Shown here: piece by piece, positions 1-10,692 of the stretch
Layout: every line of letters starts with the position of its first letter
Position numbering within the stretch: position 1 is the stretch's first letter
Source of the DNA: Rallus limicola
Taxonomy: Eukaryota; Chordata; Aves; Gruiformes; Rallidae
Length of the DNA stretch: 64,000 nucleotides
Assembly (NCBI GenBank): GCA_022605955.1
Contig: JAKCOZ010000327.1
Coordinates: 124,001-188,000, forward strand
Reading direction: 5' to 3'
The notes under the pieces: generated by a model
What the model was told of the DNA's origin: nothing
Database searches by the model: none
Seen by the model: the letters and a program-made list of their open reading frames with translations, nothing else
Translations under genes and position numbers: made by a program

Positions 1-1386
1 TATTGCTGGACGTTTAGCATGTTTTGAACTGCAGTCTGCTAGGGCCGAGAAAAGCACCGTAGGAGGTTCCAGGCATGTTCCCTCTTTCCAGGCAAAGGAA
101 AAGGCTGAGAACCAAAGTGACAGGGGCTGCTCGTGTGTCATGTTAGGAGGTTTCAGACAAGCTATGCCTTTCAGGCCTAGCTTCTTTACTTTGGGAGTTA
201 TTGCTGGACGTTTAGCATGTTTTGAACTGCAGTCTGCTAGGGCCGAGAAAAGCACCGTAGGAGGTTCCAGGCATGTTCCCTCTTTCCAGGCAAAGGAAAA
301 GGCTGAGAGCCAAAGTGACAGGGTCTGCTCGTGTGTCCTGTTAGGAGGTTTCAGACAAGCTATGCCTTTCAGGCCTAGCTTCTTTACTTTGGGAGTTATT
401 GCTGGACGTTTAGCATGTTTTGAACTGCAGTCTGCTAGGGCCGAGAAAAGCACCGTAGGAGGTTCCAGGCATGTTCCCTCTTTCCAGGCAAAGGAAAAGG
501 CTGAGAGCCAAAGTGACAGGGGCTGCTCGTGTGTCCTGTTAGGAGGTTTCAGACAAGCTATGCCTTTCAGGCCTAGCTTCTTTACTTTGGGAGTTATTGC
601 TGGACGTTTAGCATGTTTTGAACTGCAGTCTGCTAGGGCCGAGAAAAGCACCGTAGGAGGTTCCAGGCATGTTCCCTCTTTCCAGGCAAAGGAAAAGGCT
701 GAGAGCCAAAGTGACAGGGGCTGCTCGTGTGTCCTGTTAGGAGGTTTCAGACAAGCTATGCCTTTCAGGCCTAGCTTCTTTACTTTGGGAGTTATTGCTG
801 GACGTTTAGCATGTTTTGAACTGCAGTCTGCTAGGGCCGAGAAAAGCACCGTAGGAGGTTCCAGGCATGTTCCCTCATTCCAGGCAAAGGAAAAGGCTGA
901 GAACCAAAGTGACAGGGGCTGCTCGTGTGTCATGTTAGGAGGTTTCAGACAAGCTATGCCTTTCAGGCCTAGCTTCTTTACTTTGGGAGTTATTGCTGGA
1001 CGTTTAGCATGTTTTGAACTGCAGTCTGCTAGGGCCGAGAAAAGCACCGTAGGAGGTTCCAGGCATGTTCCCTCTTTCCAGGCAAAAGAAAAGGCTGAGA
1101 GCCAAAGTGACAGGGGCTGCTCGTGTGTCCTGTTAGGAGGTTTCAGACAAGCTATGCCTTTCAGGCCTAGCTTCTTTACTTTGGGAGTTATTGCTGGACG
1201 TTTAGCATGTTTTGAACTGCAGTCTGCTAGGGCAGAGAAAAGCACCGTAGGAGGTTCCAGGCATGTTCCCTCTTTCCAGGCAAAGGAAAAGGCTGAGAGC
1301 CAAAGTGACAGGGGCTGCTCGTGTGTCCTGTTAGGAGGTTTCAGACAAGCTATGCCTTTCAGGCCTAGCTTCTTTACTTTGGGAGT
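1..1386. repeat. Variant monomer sub-family at the left edge
   Basis: Monomers 1, 3, 4, 5, 6 and 7 carry G instead of T at offset 126 (GGGGCTGC rather than GGGTCTGC), a state not seen in the rest of the window. Monomers 1 and 5 also share AACC for AGCC before offset 113 and CATG for CCTG near offset 140, so a 4-monomer (792-bp) sub-periodicity is suggested. Private changes include TCATTCC near 875 (monomer 5), CAAAAGAA near 1,084 (monomer 6) and GCAGAG near 1,234 (monomer 7). This may be the margin of another homogenised domain lying to the left. Confidence 0.75.
199..396. repeat. Representative consensus monomer (198 bp)
   Basis: This copy matches the majority sequence and is used as the reference; offsets count from its first base (TATTGCTGGACG). 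GC is 99/198. A PstI site (CTGCAG) lies at offsets 29-34 and a StuI site (AGGCCT) at 173-178. CpG dinucleotides occur at offsets 11, 46, 58 and 132. Variant monomers gain further CpGs at 158 (CAAGC to CGAGC) and 179 (CCTAGC to CCTCGC). Offsets 60-93 and 144-176 form an imperfect internal direct repeat. No CENP-B-box-like motif, poly-A tail, terminal inverted repeat or promoter is visible. I do not recognise the family. Confidence 0.9.
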
Positions 1387-4300
1387 TATTGCTGGACGTT
1401 TAGCATGTTTTGAACTGCAGTCTGCTAGGGCCGAGAAAAGCACCGTAGGAGGTTCCAGGCATGTTCCCTCTTTCCAGGCAAAGGAAAAGGCTGAGAGCCA
1501 AAGTGACAGGGTCTGCTCGTGTGTCCTGTTAGGAGGTTTCAGACAAGCTATGCCTTTCAGGCCTAGCTTCTTTACTTTGGGAGTTATTGCTGGACGTTTA
1601 GCATGTTTTGAACTGCAGTCTGCTAGGGCCGAGAAAAGCACCGTAGGAGGTTCCAGGCATGTTCCCTCTTTCCAGGCAAAGGAAAAGGCTGAGAGCCAAA
1701 GTGACAGGGTCTGCTCGTGTGTCCTGTTAGGAGGTTTCAGACAAGCTATGCCTTTCAGGCCTAGCTTCTTTACTTTGGGAGTTATTGCTGGACGTTTAGC
1801 ATGTTTTGAACTGCAGTCTGCTAGGGCCGAGAAAAGCACCGTAGGAGGTTCCAGGCATGTTCCCTCTTTCCAGGCAAAGGAAAAGGCTGAGAGCCAAAGT
1901 GACAGGGTCTGCTCGTGTGTCCTGTTAGGAGGTTTCAGACGAGCTATGCCTTTCAGGCCTAGCTTCTTTACTTTGGAAGTTATTGCTGGACGTTTAGCAT
2001 GTTTTGAACTGCAGTCTGCTAGAGCCGAGAAAAGCACCGTAGGAGGTTCCAGGCATGTTCCCTCTTTCCAGGCAAAGGAAAAGGCTGAGAGCCAAAGTGA
2101 CAGGGTCTGCTCGTGTGTCCTGTTAGGAGGTTTCAGACAAGCTATGCCTTTCAGGCCTAGCTTCTTTACTTTGGGAGTTATTGCTGGACGTTTAGCATGT
2201 TTTGAACTGCAGTCTGCTAGGGCCGAGAAAAGCACCGTAGGAGGTTCCAGGCATGTTCCCTCTTTCCAGGCAAAGGAAAAGGCTGAGAGCCAAAGTGACA
2301 GGGTCTGCTCGTGTGTCCTGTTAGGAGGTTTCAGACAAGCTATGCCTTTCAGGCCTAGCTTCTTTACTTTGGGAGTTATTGCTGGACGTTTAGCATGTTT
2401 TGAACTGCAGTCTGCTAGGGCCGAGAAAAGCACCGTAGGAGGTTCCAGGCATGTTCCCTCTTTCCAGGCAAAGGAAAAGGCTGAGAGCCAAAGTGACAGG
2501 GTCTGCTCGTGTGTCCTGTTAGGAGGTTTCAGACAAGCTATGCCTTTCAGGCCTAGCTTCTTTACTTTGGGAGTTATTGCTGGACGTTTAGCATGTTGTG
2601 ACCTGCAGTCTGCTAGGGCCGAGAAAAGCACCGTAGGAGGTTCCAGACATGTTCCCTCTTTCCAGGCAAAGGAAAAGGCTGAGAGCCAAAGTGACAGGGT
2701 CTGCTCGTGTGTCCTGTTAGGAGGTTTCAGACGAGCTATGCCTTTCAGGCCTAGCTTCTTTACTTTGGAAGTTATTGCTGGACGTTTAGCATGTTTTGAA
2801 CTGCAGTCTGCTAGGGCCGAGAAAAGCACCGTAGGAGGTTCCAGGCATGTTCCCTCTTTCCAGGCAAAGGAAAAGGCTGAGAGCCAAAGTGACAGGGTCT
2901 GCTCGTGTGTCCTGTTAGGAGGTTTCAGACGAGCTATGCCTTTCAGGCCTAGCTTCTTTACTTTGGGAGTTATTGCTGGACGTTTAGCATGTTTTGAACT
3001 GCAGTCTGCTAGGGCCGAGAAAAGCACCGTAGGAGGTTCCAGGCATGTTCCCTCTTTCCAGGCAAAGGAAAAGGCTGAGAGCCAAAGTGACAGGGTCTGC
3101 TCGTGTGTCCTGTTAGGAGGTTTCAGACAAGCTATGCCTTTCAGGCCTAGCTTCTTTACTTTGGGAGTTATTGCTGGACGTTTAGCATGTTTTGAACTGC
3201 AGTCTGCTAGGGCCGAGAAAAGCACCGTAGGAGGTTCCAGGCATGTTCCCTCTTTCCAGGCAAAGGAAAAGGCTGAGAGCCAAAGTGACAGGGTCTGCTC
3301 GTGTGTCCTGTTAGGAGGTTTCAGACAAGCTATGCCTTTCAGGCCTAGCTTCTTTACTTTGGGAGTTATTGCTGGACGTTTAGCATGTTTTGAACTGCAG
3401 TCTGCTAGGGCCGAGAAAAGCACCGTAGGAGGTTCCAGGCATGTTCCCTCTTTCCAGGCAAAGGAAAAGGCTGAGAGCCAAAGTGACAGGGTCTGCTCGT
3501 GTGTCCTGTTAGGAGGTTTCAGACAAGCTATGCCTTTCAGGCCTAGCTTCTTTACTTTGGGAGTTATTGCTGGACGTTTAGCATGTTTTGAACTGCAGTC
3601 TGCTAGGGCCGAGAAAAGCACCGTAGGAGGTTCCAGGCATGTTCCCTCTTTCCAGGCAAAGGAAAAGGCTGAGAGCCAAAGTGACAGGGTCTGCTCGTGT
3701 GTCCTGTTAGGAGGTTTCAGACAAGCTATGCCTTTCAGGCCTAGCTTCTTTACTTTGGGAGTTATTGCTGGACGTTTAGCATGTTGTGACCTGCAGTCTG
3801 CTAGGGCCGAGAAAAGCACCGTAGGAGGTTCCAGGCATGTTCCCTCTTTCCAGGCAAAGGAAAAGGCTGAGAGCCAAAGTGACAGGGTCTGCTCGTGTGT
3901 CCTGTTAGGAGGTTTCAGACAAGCTATGCCTTTCAGGCCTAGCTTCTTTACTTTGGGAGTTATTGCTGGACGTTTAGCATGTTTTGAACTGCAGTCTGCT
4001 AGGGCCGAGAAAAGCACCGTAGGAGGTTCCAGGCATGTTCCCTCTTTCCAGGCAAAGGAAAAGGCTGAGAGCCAAAGTGACAGGGTCTGCTCGTGTGTCC
4101 TGTTAGGAGGTTTCAGACGAGCTATGCCTTTCAGGCCTAGCTTCTTTACTTTGGGAGTTATTGATGGACGTTTAGCATGTTTTGAACTGCAGTCTGCTAG
4201 GGCCGAGAAAAGCACCGTAGGAGGTTCCAGGCATGTTCCCTCTTTCCAGGCAAAGGAAAAGGCTGAGAGCCAAAGTGACAGGGTCTGCTCGTGTGTCCTG

Positions 4301-5940
4301 TTAGGAGGTTTCAGACAAGCTATGCCTTTCAGGCCTAGCTTCTTTACTTTGGGAGTTATTGCTGGACGTTTAGCATGTTTTGAACTGCAGTCTGCTAGGG
4401 CCGAGAAAAGCACCGTAGGAGGTTCCAGGCATGTTCCCTCTTTCCAGGCAAAGGAAAAGGCTGAGAGCCAAAGTGACAGGGTCTTCTCGTGTGTCCTGTT
4501 AGGAGGTTTCAGACAAGCTATGCCTTTCAGGCCTAGCTTCTTTACTTTGGGAGTTATTGCTGGACGTTTAGCATGTTGTGACCTGCAGTCTGCTAGGGCC
4601 GAGAAAAGCACCGTAGGAGGTTCCAGGCATGTTCCCTCTTTCCAGGCAAAGGAAAAGGCTGAGAGCCAAAGTGACAGGGTCTGCTCGTGTGTCCTGTTAG
4701 GAGGTTTCAGACAAGCTATGCCTTTCAGGCCTAGCTTCTTTACTTTGGGAGTTATTGCTGGACGTTTAGCATGTTTTGAACTGCAGTCTGCTAGGGCCGA
4801 GAAAAGCACCGTAGGAGGTTCCAGGCATGTTCCCTCTTTCCAGGCAAAGGAAAAGGCTGAGAGCCAAAGTGACAGGGTCTGCTCGTGTGTCCTGTTAGGA
4901 GGTTTCAGACAAGCTATGCCTTTCAGGCCTAGCTTCTTTACTTTGGGAGTTATTGCTGGACGTTTAGCATGTTTTGAACTGCAGTCTGCTAGGGCCGAGA
5001 AAAGCACCGTAGGAGGTTCCAGGCATGTTCCCTCTTTCCAGGCAAAGGAAAAGGCTGAGAGCCAAAGTGACAGGGTCTGCTCGTGTGTCCTGTTAGGCGG
5101 TTTCAGACAAGCTATGCCTTTCAGGCCTAGCTTCTTTACTTTGGGAGTTATTGCTGGACGTTTAGCATGTTTTGAACTGCAGTCTGCTAGGGCCGAGAAA
5201 AGCACCGTAGGAGGTTCCAGGCATGTTCCCTCTTTCCAGGCAAAGGAAAAGGCTGAGAGCCAAAGTGACAGGGTCTGCTCGTGTGTCCTGTTAGGAGGTT
5301 TCAGACAAGCTATGCCTTTCAGGCCTAGCTTCTTTACTTTGGAAGTTATTGCTGGACGTTTAGCATGTTTTGAACTGCAGTCTGCTAGAGCCGAGAAAAG
5401 CACCGTAGGAGGTTCCAGGCATGTTCCCTCTTTCCAGGCAAAGGAAAAGGCTGAGAGCCAAAGTGACAGGGTCTGCTCGTGTGTCCTGTTAGGAGGTTTC
5501 AGACAAGCTATGCCTTTCAGGCCTAGCTTCTTTACTTTGGGAGTTATTGCTGGACGTTTAGCATGTTTTGAACTGCAGTCTGCTAGGGCCGAGAAAAGCA
5601 CCGTAGGAGGTTCCAGGCATGTTCCCTCTTTCCAGGCAAAGGAAAAGGCTGAGAGCCAAAGTGACAGGGTCTGCTCGTGTGTCCTGTTAGGAGGTTTCAG
5701 ACAAGCTATGCCTTTCAGGCCTAGCTTCTTTACTTTGGGAGTTATTGCTGGACGTTTAGCATGTTTTGAACTGCAGTCTGCTAGGGCCGAGAAAAGCACC
5801 GTAGGAGGTTCCAGGCATGTTCCCTCTTTCCAGGCAAAGGAAAAGGCTGAGAGCCAAAGTGACAGGGTCTGCTCGTGTGTCCTGTTAGGAGGTTTCAGAC
5901 AAGCTATGCCTTTCAGGCCTAGCTTCTTTACTTTGGGAGT

Positions 5941-6732
5941 TATTGCTGGACGTTTATCATGTTTTGAACTGCAGTCTGCTAGGGCCGAGAAAAGCACCGT
6001 AGGAGGTTCCAGACATGTTCCCTCTTTCCAGGCAAAGGAAAAGGCTGAGAGCCAAAGTGACAGGGTCTGCTCGTGTGTCCTGTTAGGAGGTTTCAGACGA
6101 GCTATGCCTTTCAGGCCTAGCTTCTTTACTTTGGAAGTTATTGCTGGACGTTTAGCATGTTTTGAACTGCAGTCTGCTAGGGCCGAGAAAAGCACCGTAG
6201 GAGGTTCCAGGCATGTTCCCTCTTTCCAGGCAAAGGAAAAGGCTGAGAGCCAAAGTGACAGGGTCTGCTCGTGTGTCCTGTTAGGAGGTTTCAGACAAGC
6301 TATGCCTTTCAGGCCTAGCTTCTTTACTTTGGGAGTTATTGCTGGACGTTTATCATGTTTTGAACTGCAGTCTGCTAGGGCCGAGAAAAGCACCGTAGGA
6401 GGTTCCAGACATGTTCCCTCTTTCCAGGCAAAGGAAAAGGCTGAGAGCCAAAGTGACAGGGTCTGCTCGTGTGTCCTGTTAGGAGGTTTCAGACGAGCTA
6501 TGCCTTTCAGGCCTAGCTTCTTTACTTTGGAAGTTATTGCTGGACGTTTAGCATGTTTTGAACTGCAGTCTGCTAGGGCCGAGAAAAGCACCGTAGGAGG
6601 TTCCAGGCATGTTCCCTCTTTCCAGGCAAAGGAAAAGGCTGAGAGCCAAAGTGACAGGGTCTGCTCGTGTGTCCTGTTAGGAGGTTTCAGACGAGCTATG
6701 CCTTTCAGGCCTAGCTTCTTTACTTTGGGAGT
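5941..6732. repeat. Two-monomer tandem duplication (2 x 396 bp)
   Basis: Monomers at 5,941-6,138 and 6,337-6,534 share four linked variants: TTTATCATG at offset 17, CCAGACATG, CAGACGAGC and TTTGGAAGT. Each is followed by a near-consensus monomer. The spacing is exactly 396 bp, so a two-monomer block was duplicated locally. A third carrier of the same haplotype sits at 10,693-10,890, which is 22 monomers further on. Confidence 0.85.
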
Positions 6733-8514
6733 TATTGCTGGACGTTTAGCATGTTTTGAACTGCAGTCTGCTAGGGCCGAGAAAAGCACCGTAGGAGGTT
6801 CCAGGCATGTTCCCTCTTTCCAGGCAAAGGAAAAGGCTGAGAGCCAAAGTGACAGGGTCTGCTCGTGTGTCCTGTTAGGAGGTTTCAGACAAGCTATGCC
6901 TTTCAGGCCTAGCTTCTTTACTTTGGGAGTTATTGCTGGACGTTTAGCATGTTTTGAACTGCAGTCTGCTAGGGCCGAGAAAAGCACCGTAGGAGGTTCC
7001 AGGCATGTTCCCTCTTTCCAGGCAAAGGAAAAGGCTGAGAGCCAAAGTGACAGGGTCTGCTCGTGTGTCCTGTTAGGAGGTTTCAGACAAGCTATGCCTT
7101 TCAGGCCTAGCTTCTTTACTTTGGGAGTTATTGCTGGACGTTTAGCATGTTTTGAACTGCAGTCTGCTAGGGCCGAGAAAAGCACCGTAGGAGGTTCCAG
7201 GCATGTTCCCTCTTTCCAGGCAAAGGAAAAGGCTGAGAGCCAAAGTGACAGGGTCTGCTCGTGTGTCCTGTTAGGAGGTTTCAGACAAGCTATGCCTTTC
7301 AGGCCTAGCTTCTTTACTTTGGGAGTTATTGCTGGACGTTTAGCATGTTTTGAACTGCAGTCTGCTAGGGCCGAGAAAAGCACCGTAGGAGGTTCCAGGC
7401 ATGTTCCCTCTTTCCAGGCAAAGGAAAAGGCTGAGAGCCAAAGTGACAGGGTCTGCTCGTGTGTCCTGTTAGGAGGTTTCAGACAAGCTATGCCTTTCAG
7501 GCCTAGCTTCTTTACTTTGGGAGTTATTGCTGGACGTTTAGCATGTTTTGAACTGCAGTCTGCTAGGGCCGAGAAAAGCACCGTAGGAGGTTCCAGGCAT
7601 GTTCCTTCTTTCCAGGCAAAGGAAAAGGCTGAGAGCCAAAGTGACAGGGTCTGCTCGTGTGTCCTGTTAGGAGGTTTCAGACAAGCTATGCCTTTCAGGC
7701 CTAGCTTCTTTACTTTGGGAGTTATTGCTGGACGTTTAGCATGTTTTGAACTGCAGTCTGCTAGGGCCGAGAAAAGCACCGTAGGAGGTTCCAGGCATGT
7801 TCCCTCTTTCCAGGCAAAGGAAAAGGCTGAGAGCCAAAGTGACAGGGTCTGCTCGTGTGTCCTGTTAGGAGGTTTCAGACAAGCTATGCCTTTCAGGCCT
7901 AGCTTCTTTACTTTGGGAGTTATTGCTGGACGTTTAGCATGTTTTGAACTGCAGTCTGCTAGGGCCGAGAAAAGCACCGTAGGAGGTTCCAGGCATGTTC
8001 CCTCTTTCCAGGCAAAGGAAAAGGCTGAGAGCCAAAGTGACAGGGTCTGCTCGTGTGTCCTGTTAGGAGGTTTCAGACAAGCTATGCCTTTCAGGCCTAG
8101 CTTCTTTACTTTGGGAGTTATTGCTGGACGTTTAGCATGTTTTGAACTGCAGTCTGCTAGGGCCGAGAAAAGCACCGTAGGAGGTTCCAGGCATGTTCCC
8201 TCTTTCCAGGCAAAGGAAAAGGCTGAGAGCCAAAGTGACAGGGTCTGCTCGTGTGTCCTGTTAGGAGGTTTCAGACGAGCTATGCCTTTCAGGCCTAGCT
8301 TCTTTACTTTGGGAGTTATTGCTGGACGTTTAGCATGTTTTGAACTGCAGTCTGCTAGGGCCGAGAAAAGCACCGTAGGAGGTTCCAGGCATGTTCCCTC
8401 TTTCCAGGCAAAGGAAAAGGCTGAGAGCCAAAGTGACAGGGTCTGCTCGTGTGTCCTGTTAGGAGGTTTCAGTCGAGCTATGCCTTTCAGGCCTAGCTTC
8501 TTTACTTTGGGAGT
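6337..8514. repeat. 22-monomer higher-order repeat, copy a
   Basis: The marker order is: TTTATCATG haplotype (6,353), CGAGC monomer, CTTCTTTCC variant (T at 7,606), CGAGC (8,276), then a rare CAGTCGAGC monomer (T at 8,473). The first markers recur exactly 4,356 bp (22 x 198) later at 10,709 and 11,962. The CAGTCGAGC marker recurs one monomer later than that, at 13,026. Confidence 0.8.
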
Positions 8515-10692
8515 TATTGCTGGACGTTTAGCATGTTTTGAACTGCAGTCTGCTAGGGCCGAGAAAAGCACCGTAGGAGGTTCCAGGCATGTTCCCTCTT
8601 TCCAGGCAAAGGAAAAGGCTGAGAGCCAAAGTGACAGGGTCTGCTCGTGTGTCCTGTTAGGAGGTTTCAGACAAGCTATGCCTTTCAGGCCTAGCTTCTT
8701 TACTTTGGGAGTTATTGCTGGACGTTTAGCATGTTTTGAACTGCAGTCTGCTAGGGCCGAGAAAAGCACCGTAGGAGGTTCCAGGCATGTTCCCTCTTTC
8801 CAGGCAAAGGAAAAGGCTGAGAGCCAAAGTGACAGGGTCTGCTCGTGTGTCCTGTTAGGAGGTTTCAGACAAGCTATGCCTTTCAGGCCTAGCTTCTTTA
8901 CTTTGGGAGTTATTGCTGGACGTTTAGCATGTTTTGAACTGCAGTCTGCTAGGGCCGAGAAAAGCACCGTAGGAGGTTCCAGGCATGTTCCCTCTTTCCA
9001 GGCAAAGGAAAAGGCTGAGAGCCAAAGTGACAGGGTCTGCTCATGTGTCCTGTTAGGAGGTTTCAGACAAGCTATGCCTTTCAGGCCTAGCTTCTTTACT
9101 TTGGGAGTTATTGCTGGACGTTTAGCATGTTTTGAACTGCAGTCTGCTAGGGCCGAGAAAAGCACCGTAGGAGGTTCCAGACATGTTCCCTCTTTCCAGG
9201 CAAAGGAAAAGGCTGAGAGCCAAAGTGACAGGGTCTGCTCGTGTGTCCTGTTAGGAGGTTTCAGACGAGCTATGCCTTTCAGGCCTAGCTTCTTTACTTT
9301 GGAAGTTATTGCTGGACGTTTAGCATGTTTTGAACTGCAGTCTGCTAGGGCCGAGAAAAGCACCGTAGGAGGTTCCAGGCATGTTCCCTCTTTCCAGGCA
9401 AAGGAAAAGGCTGAGAGCCAAAGTGACAGGGTCTGCTCGTGTGTCCTGTTAGGAGGTTTCAGACGAGCTATGCCTTTCAGGCCTAGCTTCTTTACTTTGG
9501 GAGTTATTGCTGGACGTTTAGCATGTTTTGAACTGCAGTCTGCTAGGGCCGAGAAAAGCACCGTAGGAGTTTCCAGGCATGTTCCCTCTTTCCAGGCAAA
9601 GGAAAAGGCTGAGAGCCAAAGTGACAGGGTCTGCTCGTGTGTCCTGTTAGGAGGTTTCAGACAAGCTATGCCTTTCAGGCCTAGCTTCTTTACTTTGGGA
9701 GTTATTGCTGGACGTTTAGCATGTTTTGAACTGCAGTCTGCTAGGGCCGAGAAAAGCACCGTAGGAGGTTCCAGGCATGTTCCCTCTTTCCAGGCAAAGG
9801 AAAAGGCTGAGAGCCAAAGTGACAGGGTCTGCTCGTGTGTCCTGTTAGGAGGTTTCAGACAAGCTATTCCTTTTGGGCCTAGCTTCTTTACTTTGGGAGT
9901 TATTGCTGGACGTTTAGCATGTTTTGAACTGCAGTCTGCTAGGGCCGAGAAAAGCACCGTAGGAGGTTCCAGGCATGTTCCCTCTTTCCAGGCAAAGGAA
10001 AAGGCTGAGAGCCAAAGTGACAGGGTCTGCTCGTGTGTCCTGTTAGGAGGTTTCAGACGAGCTATGCCTTTCAGGCCTAGCTTCTTTACTTTGGAAGTTA
10101 TTGCTGGACGTTTAGCATGTTTTGAACTGCAGTCTGCTAGAGCCGAGAAAAGCACCGTAGGAGGTTCCAGGCATGTTCCCTCTTTCCAGGCAAAGGAAAA
10201 GGCTGAGAGCCAAAGTGACAGGGTCTGCTCGTGTGTCCTGTTAGGAGGTTTCAGACAAGCTATGCCTTTCAGGCCTAGCTTCTTTACTTTGGGAGTTATT
10301 GCTGGACGTTTAGCATGTTTTGAACTGCAGTCTGCTAGGGCCGAGAAAAGCACCGTAGGAGGTTCCAGGCATGTTCCCTCTTTCCAGGCAAAGGAAAAGG
10401 CTGAGAGCCAAAGTGACAGGGTCTGCTCGTGTGTCCTGTTAGGAGGTTTCAGACAAGCTATGCCTTTCAGGCCTAGCTTCTTTACTTTGGGAGTTATTGC
10501 TGGACGTTTAGCATGTTTTGAACTGCAGTCTGCTAGGGCCGAGAAAAGCACCGTAGGAGGTTCCATGCATGTTCCCTCTTTCCAGGCAAAGGAAAAGGCT
10601 GAGAGCCAAAGTGACAGGGTCTGCTCGTGTGTCCTGTTAGGAGGTTTCAGACAAGCTATGCCTTTCAGGCCTAGCTTCTTTACTTTGGGAGT

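Noticed and set aside
260..280. Pol III B-box-like GGTTCCAGGC suggesting a tRNA-derived SINE origin
   Set aside because: The core differs from the B-box consensus at a key position (C where a purine is expected), and no matching A-box or tRNA-like arrangement or poly-A tail was found.
268..296. Splice-acceptor-like pyrimidine tract plus CAG (CCCTCTTTCCAGGC) in every monomer
   Set aside because: There is no paired donor or exon context, so it is expected by chance in a pyrimidine-rich stretch.
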